NCBI GenBank assembly: GCA_913061385.1
Contig: CAJXTM010000008.1
Span: 1 to 17,466, forward strand
Source of the DNA: an uncultured Rhodopirellula sp.
GTDB lineage: Bacteria; Planctomycetota; Planctomycetia; Pirellulales; Pirellulaceae
Direction: 5' to 3'
DNA length: 17,466 nt
The translations under genes and the position numbers were made by a program. The notes under the pieces were generated by a model. The model was not told where the DNA came from and did no database searches. It worked only from the letters and a program-made list of their open reading frames with translations. Numbering within the stretch: the stretch's first letter is position 1; every line of letters starts with the position of its first letter. Shown here piece by piece: positions 1 through 7,092 of the stretch.

Positions 1-16
1 TGTGTATAAGAGACAG
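1..16 (+). other. Nextera transposon adapter remnant (sequencing artefact)
   Basis: The first 16 bases, TGTGTATAAGAGACAG, are the inner end of the 19-base Tn5 mosaic end used in Illumina Nextera libraries, missing only its first three bases. This is library sequence, not genome. Genomic sequence starts at about 17, so anything read across this junction is an artefact. Confidence 0.95.
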
Positions 17-116
17 CCTTGGCGGCGACTTGGTTACCTGCCAAGGCATCACCTGACGAGCCGTCTGTAGCATCGCTGCCTGTATTTTCCGGTCTATGAT
101 CGGGTTGTTCTGTCAC
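17..116 (-). CDS. Possible 5' end of a truncated gene downstream of greA
   Basis: Twenty bases after the greA stop, on the same strand, a GTG at 116-114 opens a frame that stays open for 33 codons to the contig edge. The predicted start is (M/V)TEQPDHRPENTGSD, a polar, Gly/Ser/Asp-rich stretch such as often precedes the first folded domain in planctomycete proteins. No family can be recognised from so few residues. No clear Shine-Dalgarno sequence precedes the GTG. If real, it would be the next gene of a greA transcript, with most of it lost beyond the adapter junction. A chance open frame of this length is quite possible. Confidence 0.3.
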
Positions 117-136
117 GGGTTTTGAACTGCTCAGGC

Positions 137-616
137 TCAGTCGTCGAATTCGATTTTGAGTATTTTGAACTTCAGCTTTCCAGCAGGCACTTCGACCTCG
201 GCGGTCTCCCCGACCTTCTTGCCGATTAGTCCCTGCCCGAATGGGCTGGTAACAAGAATTTTCCCAGTATCGTAGTCTTCTTCTCCAGCTCCGACGAGCG
301 TGAACTGCTCCTCGTCACCGTACGCCACGTCTTCAACCGTGACGGTACACCCAAAGACAACCTCGTCTTTCGGCAGTAGCGAAACATCCACAATGGTGGC
401 CCGAGCAATCTTACTTTTCATCTCGTGAATCTTGGCCATAAGCATGCCCTGATTTTCACGTTGTGCGTGATACTCTGCATTCTCTTTCAGATCACCTTCT
501 TCGCGTGCCTCCGCGATCTTCTCAGTAACCGCTGGCATTTCCTCATTCTCAAGTCGATCAATTTCGGCCTTGATCTTGTTGTAACCCTCGCGAGTCATCG
601 GCACCGAATCCATCAT
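137..616 (-). CDS. greA: Transcription elongation factor GreA
   Basis: GreA binds in the secondary channel of RNA polymerase and stimulates cleavage of backtracked transcripts in the cytoplasm. The 159-residue product has the usual length and both domains. The N-terminal antiparallel coiled coil (about 7-80) carries the signature [14 protein letters not shown]. Its acidic tip residues, Asp42 and Glu45, are the ones that in the family coordinate the catalytic Mg2+. The C-terminal FKBP-like domain (about 85-157) includes [14 protein letters not shown], the typical S-P-G-LiGk-vGd motif. Two ATG codons lie in tandem (616 and 613). An AAAGG about 10 bases upstream of the first supports starting at one of them. 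It stands alone on its strand here, unless the truncated frame downstream is real. Nothing in the sequence is abnormal. Confidence 0.97.
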   Translation of the reverse strand: MMDSVPMTREGYNKIKAEIDRLENEEMPAVTEKIAEAREEGDLKENAEYHAQRENQGMLMAKIHEMKSKIARATIVDVSLLPKDEVVFGCTVTVEDVAYGDEEQFTLVGAGEEDYDTGKILVTSPFGQGLIGKKVGETAEVEVPAGKLKFKILKIEFDD

Positions 617-1095
617 GACAGATATACCTTTCTGAGTAGTCGAGCTGTATGAGGAAAAACACTTGGAGATTGCTCAAAAAGAAAACCTTTCCCGCAGTCA
701 GAGGGGGCAAGGCTTCCGCTGAATCCTAATCAGACATTGTCGCTGCTCCCCCTTCGCATGTAAAGGTGCTTGGACTTGCCTGGCAACGCCGAACCCAAGG
801 GATTTCACAAGCCAACACAGAGAAGCCGACGCCAAATTGACTGCTCTGGGGTTCCAATCTGCGATGCTTCCGCTACTAAGTCTCTGAGGCGATAACAATA
901 ACGTTTTGATTTCAGCGATGGAGACGCCACTACGGATTCTGGCTGTGCTACCCCATGCCACCCAAATCGCCTTACTAAAACAGCGTAAAACAGAATTTTC
1001 AGTTCGTCCCAAATGTTATTGGCAAGAAACCTGTGCGATACTAAGTTCACGTTGATGACTATCCTGACCGCCTTTTAGCAGAGCGAGCGAGCAAA
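617..1095. other. Intergenic gap between greA and the DUF6868-type gene
   Basis: This is a 479-base spacer between divergently transcribed genes, so it should hold the greA promoter (near 617-700, where the minus strand is T-rich) and the promoter of the small membrane protein. Two minus-strand frames of 81 and 104 codons lie here. Their translations are rich in Arg, Ser and Cys, show no recognisable motif and have no ribosome-binding site, so I regard them as chance frames. No RNA gene or repeat is evident. Confidence 0.5.
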
Positions 1096-1353
1096 ATGTC
1101 GATTGGAGAAATAGCAATACTCTTGGGCTGGTGCACCGTTGTGAACTTTGGCCTTTTGGCCCTCACAGTGATCATGTTGACATTGTTTCGCAAACCGGTT
1201 CAGTCGCTCCACACCAAGATGAGTGGATTATCGGTCGATGAACTCAACAAACTCTATTTCCAGTACATGGGCCAGTTCAAGATACTTTGGATTGTGTTCA
1301 ACCTGACCCCGTACCTCGTAATAAGAATTTTCATTCTTGGGCCAGCTAGCTAG
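1096..1353 (+). CDS. Small two-helix membrane protein, DUF6868-like
   Basis: This 85-residue protein has two hydrophobic segments (about 7-31 and 62-80) around a short polar loop. That predicts two transmembrane helices in the inner membrane. The pattern GWCTVVNFGLL, then LF, then a loop ending in LNKLYFQYMGQFKI and a second helix with FNLTPYLVIRI, resembles the DUF6868 family of small membrane proteins. The biochemical role of that family is unknown to me. The start is the ATG at 1096, preceded only by a weak purine stretch (GAGCGAGCGAG). A hairpin about 30 bases past the stop may end the transcript. The gene stands alone, divergent from greA. Family assignment is from memory of the motif pattern and is moderately secure. 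Confidence 0.75.
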   Translation: MSIGEIAILLGWCTVVNFGLLALTVIMLTLFRKPVQSLHTKMSGLSVDELNKLYFQYMGQFKILWIVFNLTPYLVIRIFILGPAS

Positions 1354-1383
1354 AGCCAGTTACCTAGAGCCAAACGACATTGT

Positions 1384-1416
1384 CCACCGCATTAAGATGC
1401 TAATGATTGGCGGTGG
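1384..1416 (+). terminator. Hairpin after the DUF6868-like gene
   Basis: CCACCGC (1384-1390) pairs perfectly with GCGGTGG (1410-1416). Inside it ATTA and TAAT can extend the helix with a small bulge. It begins 30 bases after the stop codon at 1353. No run of T follows on either strand, so it is not a canonical Rho-independent terminator. It may act as a 3' stabilising structure or as part of a Rho-dependent end. Confidence 0.35.
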
Positions 1417-1604
1417 TAAGTCCTAGCTAATGAAGCGTCGCCGAGCGGTAAGGGCAGCGAGCTGGATGAGTCGTTGCAGGAGTTCCGACAACCACTTGCT
1501 CAAAACTGCTAACGGCTCAAAATAAGACCAGTGATACACAATTAGTCGTAATCAAGTTGCTAGTGAAGTCACGCGAACCTCTGGTCCACTTCACTCTTTT
1601 CTGG

Positions 1605-1844
1605 TTAAGCTTCTTCCTGTTCTTCCTGTTCTTGCTGTTCAGGCCCAAAGCCTTCGGCATTGGGTGGACCGCCCTCGTGTGGCAGCCCAATGTCCTCTTC
1701 AATCCAACGTCCCAAATCGATCAATTTGCAGCGTTCACTGCAAAACGGAGGTGTCTCGGTTTCGTCGAGAAGAAACCTTTGCCCGCAGGTACTGCAGGTC
1801 AACGTACTTGGATCGTGACGCAATCGATTTCTCGCACTGTTCAT
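1605..1844 (-). CDS. yacG: YacG-type DNA gyrase inhibitor / zinc-binding protein
   Basis: This small zinc-ribbon protein has 79 residues from the chosen start. Four cysteines, Cys17, Cys20, Cys35 and Cys39 (CSTC...PFCSERC), form the zinc site, followed by the family signature KLIDLGRWIEEDIGLP. In E. coli YacG binds GyrB and inhibits DNA gyrase; that function is from the family, not shown here. I start at the ATG at 1844 because a GAAGG Shine-Dalgarno sequence lies 7 bases before it. A longer frame from 1868 adds eight residues but lacks such a site. After the zinc domain comes an acidic tail, EQQEQEEQEEA, encoded by a degenerate 9-base repeat at about 1609-1640. Neighbouring rnpB is on the same strand upstream. 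Length and motifs are normal for the family. Confidence 0.88.
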   Translation of the reverse strand: MNSARNRLRHDPSTLTCSTCGQRFLLDETETPPFCSERCKLIDLGRWIEEDIGLPHEGGPPNAEGFGPEQQEQEEQEEA

Positions 1845-2047
1845 GTTTGGACCTTCGCAAGGCTGCACCGCTTTGACATCCGACCGTTGTCCAGCTTTCT
1901 GGCAACGTATCGAGCACCGACGCTCATTGTGACACGTTCTTGTGAACAGGAAAACTACCTCGCCTGTGAAAGTGCCTTTCCAACTGACCTTCCTCGCTAT
2001 GGTTCGATACTAACGACACGTTCCTGACGGAATGCGATAAAAGAAAA

Positions 2048-2480
2048 CCATGAGTGGGCTTGTAAGCCGGGTTCTGTGTCCGGGATCACAGCTGCAATCC
2101 CGTCGACGGTCATTTATCTGTGCACGACGATTGCTCGCCGCCTCCATTGCGATCTACCCGAATGTCCAACGAGACGGACCGCCTCGTGACGCCAGAACTG
2201 AATCTGCCGCCTTCATTCTGTTTGATCTAGCTCCGGGTGGGGTTTACCAAGCCGATCGAGTCACCCCGACCGCTGGTGCGCTCTTACCGCACCGTTTCAG
2301 CCTTACCACGCATCTGGCTGGGTGCCGAAGCACTCAACCGAACCGTTCGGCGGTCTACTCTCTGCTGCACTTTCCCTAACCTCGCGGCTGGTCGACGTTA
2401 TCGACCACCCTGTCCTTCGGAGCCCGGACTTTCCTCCAGTCACCAAAAAGATGACCAGCGACCGTCCCGCCCACTCATGG
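2048..2480 (-). ncRNA. rnpB: RNase P RNA (bacterial type A)
   Basis: This is the catalytic RNA of ribonuclease P, which trims the 5' leaders of pre-tRNAs. On the minus strand the RNA starts with GAGTGGGCGGGACGGTCGC and then has GAGGAAAGTCCGGGCTCC (conserved region I/P4, about 2420-2437) followed by GAAGGACAGGGTGG. Later come GGGAAAGTGCAGCAGAGAG and ACCGCC, GGTAAGAGCGCACC (2274-2287), GATAAATGACCGTC, and near the 3' end ACAGAACCCGGCTTAC (2062-2077), the universal 3' P4 half. The ends pair perfectly over 12 bases as helix P1 (2469-2480 with 2048-2059). That gives about 433 nt, somewhat longer than the 377 nt of E. coli. A T-rich stretch (TTTTCTTTTATC) directly follows P1 and probably serves as terminator. 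Open frames of 60-109 codons overlapping this region are chance frames. Confidence 0.97.
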
Positions 2481-2532
2481 CAGCCGTCAGAATGATCGAC
2501 TGGAAGCTCGAAGACAAGGTTCAATGACGTGG

Positions 2533-2568
2533 TTCCTTCGTAACATTCCGTTCCTTCGTGACATTCCA
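2533..2568. repeat. Tandem 18-bp direct repeat upstream of rnpB
   Basis: GTTCCTTCGTAACATTCC (2533-2550) is followed immediately by a copy that differs at one base (2551-2568). It lies about 55-90 bases upstream of the rnpB 5' end and about 110 bases upstream of the plus-strand BRCT/TPR gene. It could be a binding-site pair in the divergent promoter region or a recent slippage duplication. Confidence 0.75.
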
Positions 2569-2677
2569 ACGGCATGATGTGGTGAAACTTGTCAAATTAC
2601 TGCCCTACGGTCACTCGTTCCCGACCCAACAATCTGGATAATGGAAGCGTTCCATCCGTGACGCAGGATCATTTCCG

Positions 2678-3967
2678 TTGAACACTCCCTCTGACATCGT
2701 CGACGATCTCGAAAAAGAAGAAAGCGTTGCCAAGGAAACAGATCCGGCTCGCGATAGCGAGGCGTACCAGAAACGCGTTGCACTGGTGGGTCGATTTGGG
2801 GGCATGAATCAACGAGAAGCGGCCAATGTTTTGCGTTCCTACGAAGCGATCGTTGTCGATGCTATGGCTGAACCCATCGACTGGGTCGTGATTGGGGCAG
2901 AGGAGCCTCCCATCCCCCAGGACGAAATTCTAGGTGAACGGTTACGTGCCGCCGCGGCGGCGGGTGATGTCGAGATCCTTCACGAGACTGAGTTGTGGCA
3001 ACGATTGGGATTAGTTGACGTCGAACAGTCAATCCGGCGGTACCACACACCGGCCATGCTGGCACACCTGCTCGGTGTGTCAGTGCGTGTGATCCGCCGC
3101 TGGCATCGACGCGGATTGATCACACCCGTCCGAACACTTCATAATCTGCCTTACTTTGATTTTCAGGAAGTGGCGACCGCTCGTCGACTTGCCCAATGGA
3201 TCGCCGCAGGCGCAAGCCCCCAAGCCATCGAACAGCGTCTGGTAGAGCTTCTGGAAGTACTCCCAGACATTCAGCGGCCACTGGATCAACTTTCGATTCT
3301 GGTCGAAGGAAAACAGGTCCTACTACGGCAGGGTGAAGGGCTTTTAGAACCTGGCGGCCAACTCCGTTTCGATTTTGATGCTTTGGAGAATACACCCAAT
3401 GACTCCGAAGACTCGCCACAGAATTCGGTTCCAGAGCCTCCTGCGGTTCTTTCACTCTGGGATGACTCACCTGATCGTGCTCCCCAATTTCAGGTGGTTG
3501 CATCTGAGGCTGACGAACTGCTGACAGCAGCCTATGAATCGGAGGATGACGGAGATCTTGAAACAGCAATTGACTGTTACCACGCAATCCTCGCACGCGA
3601 CGAACCTCGTGCTGACATCCACTTTCAGCTTGGCGAACTGTTGTATCGAATCGACGAAGTCATTGCAGCGCGTGAACGCTACTATTCGGCCATTGAAATC
3701 GATCCCGACTACGTTGAAGCCCGTGCCAGCTTGGGATGCGTGCTGGTAGAAACAGGCCAAATCGAATTGGCGATCGCTGCTTTCCGAGGAGCACTGTCAC
3801 TCTACGAAGACTACACCGACGTGCACTACAATCTGGCACGTGTCCTGGACGACACCGGGCGTGAAGTTGAATCCAAACACCACTGGCAAAGGTTTCTGCA
3901 GCTCTCGCCAGATAGCCCATGGGCCGAGGAGGCGATTTCCCGTATTAACGCGATCGATCAACTGTAA
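2678..3967 (+). CDS. BRCT + MerR-type HTH + TPR protein
   Basis: The product has 429 residues and a predicted cytoplasmic location. Residues about 32-112 look like a BRCT domain (start VALVGRFGGMNQREA, middle IDWVVIGAEEP, end ILHETELWQRLG), a fold that usually binds phosphoproteins or DNA ends. Residues about 122-192 form a MerR-like helix-turn-helix (TPAMLAHLLGVSVRVIRRWH, then RRGLI and YFDFQEVATARRL). An acidic, Pro/Ser-rich linker (about 235-275) leads to TPR repeats (about 279-425), including AIDCYHAILARDEP, ARERYYSAIEIDPDY and AIAAFRGALSLYEDY. The start is a TTG at 2678 with AGGA 9 bases upstream; an in-frame stop at 2639 limits extension, and the first ATG (2804) would cut the BRCT domain. 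Target and function are unknown. A regulatory or scaffold role is inference. It converges on the Gfo/Idh/MocA gene. Confidence 0.85.
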   Translation: MNTPSDIVDDLEKEESVAKETDPARDSEAYQKRVALVGRFGGMNQREAANVLRSYEAIVVDAMAEPIDWVVIGAEEPPIPQDEILGERLRAAAAAGDVEILHETELWQRLGLVDVEQSIRRYHTPAMLAHLLGVSVRVIRRWHRRGLITPVRTLHNLPYFDFQEVATARRLAQWIAAGASPQAIEQRLVELLEVLPDIQRPLDQLSILVEGKQVLLRQGEGLLEPGGQLRFDFDALENTPNDSEDSPQNSVPEPPAVLSLWDDSPDRAPQFQVVASEADELLTAAYESEDDGDLETAIDCYHAILARDEPRADIHFQLGELLYRIDEVIAARERYYSAIEIDPDYVEARASLGCVLVETGQIELAIAAFRGALSLYEDYTDVHYNLARVLDDTGREVESKHHWQRFLQLSPDSPWAEEAISRINAIDQL

Positions 3968-4045
3968 TCAATCGCGAAAACTTTCTCCGGGAGATTGGCA
4001 GCAAGTGACTCAATTCCTGGACGAAAATCACGTCCCTGCACGACA

Positions 4046-5413
4046 TTACAGATACTCGCGTTTCTTAACCAAACCTGGCATGGGAACGCTGTAAAGTCCA
4101 TTCTCATTCGCTTGCAATGGAGCCGGCGAATCAAGGGTCAATTGCTCGACCCCCGGAGCAAATTCATGGTCGTGCTTCATGAACTGATCCAACGTAATCT
4201 CCTGCCCCGTGTGCGCTGCCATGCGTCCCATCGACGTCACCGCGCTGGCCATCACTCCCCGTTCAACTTCGTTGTACGGTGTATCCTCACGAATGGCCGT
4301 GATCAAGTCATTCCACTCCAACTGGTACGGATTCCGCTCCGGCTGAGGATAGGACCACCTCAAACGCTCCTTGTCCATCTTATGCCCATCATAAATCCTG
4401 CACTTAGCAGGGGTATGTGAAGCGCTGGAAATGACACCCAGCCCTTTGGTGCCATGAGCAAAACTGGCGAATTCACGCTTACAACCTGGCATGGTTCGGC
4501 CATCAACAAACAGCTTCGTTCCATCACCAAAGGTGTATTCCATCGAGTAGGTATCGAAATTCTGGTCGACACTGTCACCGCGGTAGTGACGCCCACCCAT
4601 CGCGATCACTTTGACCGGCCATTCATTTTTCATCCAACATGACTCATCAATATTGTGAATCAGAAAATCGCTGACGGCACCACCACTGAGCCACAGGAAA
4701 CCGTGGAAGTTTCTGATCTGATACTGCAACTCACTGTACTTTCCATCATTGGGTGGCGCAGCTGCTGACCCTGTCGGACCTGCCATCCGATAGGCCCGCA
4801 ACATCGTCAAATCACCGATTTCCCCATTCTGAATACGATCAAACAGTTCCTGCCGGGCTTCGCAATGACGACACATCAACCCAACACCCACCTTTAGATT
4901 TTTTTCTTCTGCCACTCGATTGAGTTCCAGCATTCTTGCTGACGTGGGCCCGTCCACCGTGACAGGCTTTTCCATAAAAACATGCAATCCTTTTTCGATC
5001 GCGTAAGTGTACTGCACCCAACGAAAAGCAGCGGGCGTTGCCAGAATGACCAAATCACCCGGCTTTAACAAATCCATCGCCTGCTTGTAACCATCGAATC
5101 CAATGAACTTATTCTCTTCGGGAACGTCCACGCGGGAACCAACTTCGTTGTGCCCTGACAGGGCTGCATAAGTACTGTTGAGATTCTTCTCAAAGACATC
5201 AACCAAGCCAACCAAATGAGGTCCATTTTGTACCGACAAAGCATTCAATGCTGCACCCGTGCCTCGGCCTCCACATCCAATCAAGACCACTCGCAGTTTA
5301 TTGTCCTCGGCGGCGTGCACGTTTGGTGCTGACGCGACCAACGTGGTCGCTGCCGCGACACTGCCAGTCTGCTTAAGAAATTGTCGACGTGAAGGCGTTT
5401 GATCTTGTTGCAT
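4046..5413 (-). CDS. Tat-exported Gfo/Idh/MocA-family oxidoreductase
   Basis: This is an NAD(P)-dependent oxidoreductase of the family that acts on sugars, inositols and related compounds. The start at 5413 gives 455 residues and puts a twin-arginine signal at the N-terminus (SRRQFLK at 8-14, then a hydrophobic stretch and AHA-like cleavage region near 34). The longer frame from 5506 would bury the signal. The Rossmann motif GCGGRGTG lies at 47-54 and the family's EKP motif, whose lysine is catalytic, at 148-150. Residues about 190-455 form the substrate domain. Export by Tat implies folding with cofactor before transport, a common planctomycete variant. No clear Shine-Dalgarno sequence is visible; a GTG three codons upstream is an alternative start. 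The gene follows the FGE-like gene after 111 bases on the same strand. The substrate cannot be told from sequence. Confidence 0.92.
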   Translation of the reverse strand: MQQDQTPSRRQFLKQTGSVAAATTLVASAPNVHAAEDNKLRVVLIGCGGRGTGAALNALSVQNGPHLVGLVDVFEKNLNSTYAALSGHNEVGSRVDVPEENKFIGFDGYKQAMDLLKPGDLVILATPAAFRWVQYTYAIEKGLHVFMEKPVTVDGPTSARMLELNRVAEEKNLKVGVGLMCRHCEARQELFDRIQNGEIGDLTMLRAYRMAGPTGSAAAPPNDGKYSELQYQIRNFHGFLWLSGGAVSDFLIHNIDESCWMKNEWPVKVIAMGGRHYRGDSVDQNFDTYSMEYTFGDGTKLFVDGRTMPGCKREFASFAHGTKGLGVISSASHTPAKCRIYDGHKMDKERLRWSYPQPERNPYQLEWNDLITAIREDTPYNEVERGVMASAVTSMGRMAAHTGQEITLDQFMKHDHEFAPGVEQLTLDSPAPLQANENGLYSVPMPGLVKKREYL

Positions 5414-5524
5414 ATTTTTCACATAAGAAGGTGGGAAGCAATTTCTGAAATGCAGGAACGGTGAACATTCAAGCACACGACAAAACAACGACGCTCGTGT
5501 GATCATCGCGTGCCACAGACAGGG

Positions 5525-6616
5525 TCAATCGTCGGGATCTTTTTGCTCTGGTGCAGTTTTGTCCCACTTTGAACTTTTCTGCACTGCTGAAGGTTCGTTG
5601 AGAGGTCGAACCACCCTAAATCCGACGCTCAACGCATCGGTATGGTACCAAATACTGCGCGGAATCTGTGGATCTTGATCCTTCCACTCTTCGCTGGAAC
5701 TGTTCCTGGCTGCTGACCGAAGCATTTCAGGATCGTCGTCCCAACCACCGCCGCGCACGACACGTGGAAAAATCTTGTTGGGAATGTTGAGTGGATCAAC
5801 CGTGTTACCAGCTCGACTGTAGTAATCAGAAGCATATTGATCCAAGACCCATTCGGCGACATTACCGTGCATGTCGTACAGTCCCCAAGGATTTGGCTGT
5901 TTTTTTCCGACAGGCTGATACGCCTCATCTGTGTTTTCAAAGAACCAAGCGTACTGATCCAATTTCGCTGGATCATCACCGAAAGAATAGGCAGTTTTTG
6001 TACCCGCACGACAGGCATACTCCCACTCAGCTTCCGTCGGGAGCCGATAATATCGCCCCGTCTTGGCGGAGAGCCATTTGCAGAAAACCCTTGCTGCATG
6101 CTGGGTCATGCAGATGGCAGGAAACTCACCCTTTCCCATTCCAAAACTCATGTCGGTGTACTCTTCCGTCGGCTTGGATACTCCATCGACCAGTACGTCA
6201 CGAGGCCCCGCTTTGATCGACATCAATTTACGACGCAACTGATCAATCTCTTCTCGCCACGCATCGTACTGGTCCCAAGTCACTTCAAACTTTCCCATCC
6301 AGAATGGACTAATTTCAACTTCACGTGTTGTGCCTTCATCCTGATTGCGATCCGCTTCCGTCTCGGAACTCCCCATGACGAATTTCCCTCCCGGGATGGG
6401 CACCATTGCGACTGCCAAGTCCGTATGTTCAAGAGGATCAGAATAGGCTTTCATTTCGGCCTCAGAGTTGGCAACCGCATCCGGCACTGACAAAACCAAC
6501 TCGCCCTTGCGAGTCACTCCGTCCTCGGCCACGACTTGGACAAGCAGAGATCCAAATCCAACAAGCAAAATCAAAAATCCGGTCGCAATACAAAGGCGGC
6601 AGCTACTCAAACTCAT
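5525..6616 (-). CDS. Secreted formylglycine-generating-enzyme-like (SUMF1/FGE-sulfatase domain) protein
   Basis: The product has 363 residues with an N-terminal signal sequence (about 1-30, hydrophobic core IATGFLILLVGFGSLLVQVV). The FGE-sulfatase domain spans about 71-338. It shows MVPIPGGKFVMGSS, a MGKFEVTWDQYDAW block, LPTEAEWEYACRAG (192-205), GLYDMHGNVAEWV (245-257), VVRGGGWDDD (286-295) and the closing VGFRVVRP. True FGE oxidises a sulfatase cysteine to formylglycine using two cysteines in the C-terminal part of the domain. Here that part (RSAARNSSSEEW) has no cysteine, so formylglycine synthesis by the known mechanism is unlikely. A sugar- or ligand-binding role, or another oxygenase activity, is possible. 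A low-complexity insertion with charged residues sits at about 120-160. Located between DUF1501 and Gfo/Idh/MocA genes. Confidence 0.9.
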   Translation of the reverse strand: MSLSSCRLCIATGFLILLVGFGSLLVQVVAEDGVTRKGELVLSVPDAVANSEAEMKAYSDPLEHTDLAVAMVPIPGGKFVMGSSETEADRNQDEGTTREVEISPFWMGKFEVTWDQYDAWREEIDQLRRKLMSIKAGPRDVLVDGVSKPTEEYTDMSFGMGKGEFPAICMTQHAARVFCKWLSAKTGRYYRLPTEAEWEYACRAGTKTAYSFGDDPAKLDQYAWFFENTDEAYQPVGKKQPNPWGLYDMHGNVAEWVLDQYASDYYSRAGNTVDPLNIPNKIFPRVVRGGGWDDDPEMLRSAARNSSSEEWKDQDPQIPRSIWYHTDALSVGFRVVRPLNEPSAVQKSSKWDKTAPEQKDPDD

Positions 6617-7092
6617 CTGGTCTCTTTACAAAAAACAGTTCGACCGGAACCTACAACAGCTCGATGCATTTCGACAACGATCTGTCCAGTCCCTAGAAAC
6701 GGGTGGGTCACCAAGTGGGTGATTAAAGTGGCATTAGGCGGGCGCGGGATGACTCTCGCAGGTACATCTAGTCTAGTCATTTCCCACCAGTGGCTTGCAA
6801 CGGGAGCAAGAAAATAACTCAAAATGTGCGAGAATGAACCGCTTTGCATCCGCGGTTTACGGCAGCAGAGGCTGCACAATGATTCTCAAACCACTCTGCA
6901 AGCACGACAAGTCACCTGCGCGGACAACAAAAAGACGCACTGGTCGTAGGCGGGTAGAGACGACAGATCTGTGACGGCAAAGAACTGCGAAGCGAACAAA
7001 GTTGCGACTCCGCAGTCAGCCTCATGCCGGAATTGATTTGATTCTCAGAAAGAATCTCTTCTTGAACTGCTGACAAATCCACGAACCCGTGA
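6617..7092. other. Intergenic gap between FGE-like and DUF1501 genes
   Basis: This 476-base spacer separates two minus-strand genes and contains no credible coding frame; the short frames show no motif or ribosome site. Its size suggests that the FGE-like gene has its own promoter. Visible structure is limited to a small TCACC/GGTGA hairpin (6708-6722) and the GATTCT/AGAATC hairpin just after the DUF1501 stop. Confidence 0.5.
7040..7056 (-). terminator. Weak hairpin after the DUF1501 gene
   Basis: GATTCT (7040-7045) pairs with AGAATC (7051-7056) around a 5-base loop, about 37 bases downstream of the DUF1501 stop on the minus strand. The stem is short and AT-rich and is followed by mixed sequence rather than a U-run. 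A terminator role is only a possibility. Confidence 0.2.

Noticed and set aside
698..1050. Two overlapping minus-strand frames (104 and 81 codons) between greA and the DUF6868-like gene
   Set aside because: No recognisable motif, no ribosome-binding site, composition rich in Arg, Ser and Cys, and they lie in different frames of the same non-coding spacer.
1433..1500. tRNA-like segment with GCCGAGCGGTAAGGGC resembling the D arm of a class II (Ser/Leu) tRNA
   Set aside because: The anticodon stem does not pair properly, the following GGAGTTCCGAC is only a poor T-loop match, and no matching acceptor stem was found on either side.
2050..2575. Open frames of 60-109 codons on both strands
   Set aside because: They overlap the rnpB RNA gene, whose conserved core accounts for the sequence.
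5837..6490. Plus-strand frame of 217 codons
   Set aside because: It is antisense to the FGE-like gene, which has clear family motifs throughout this interval.
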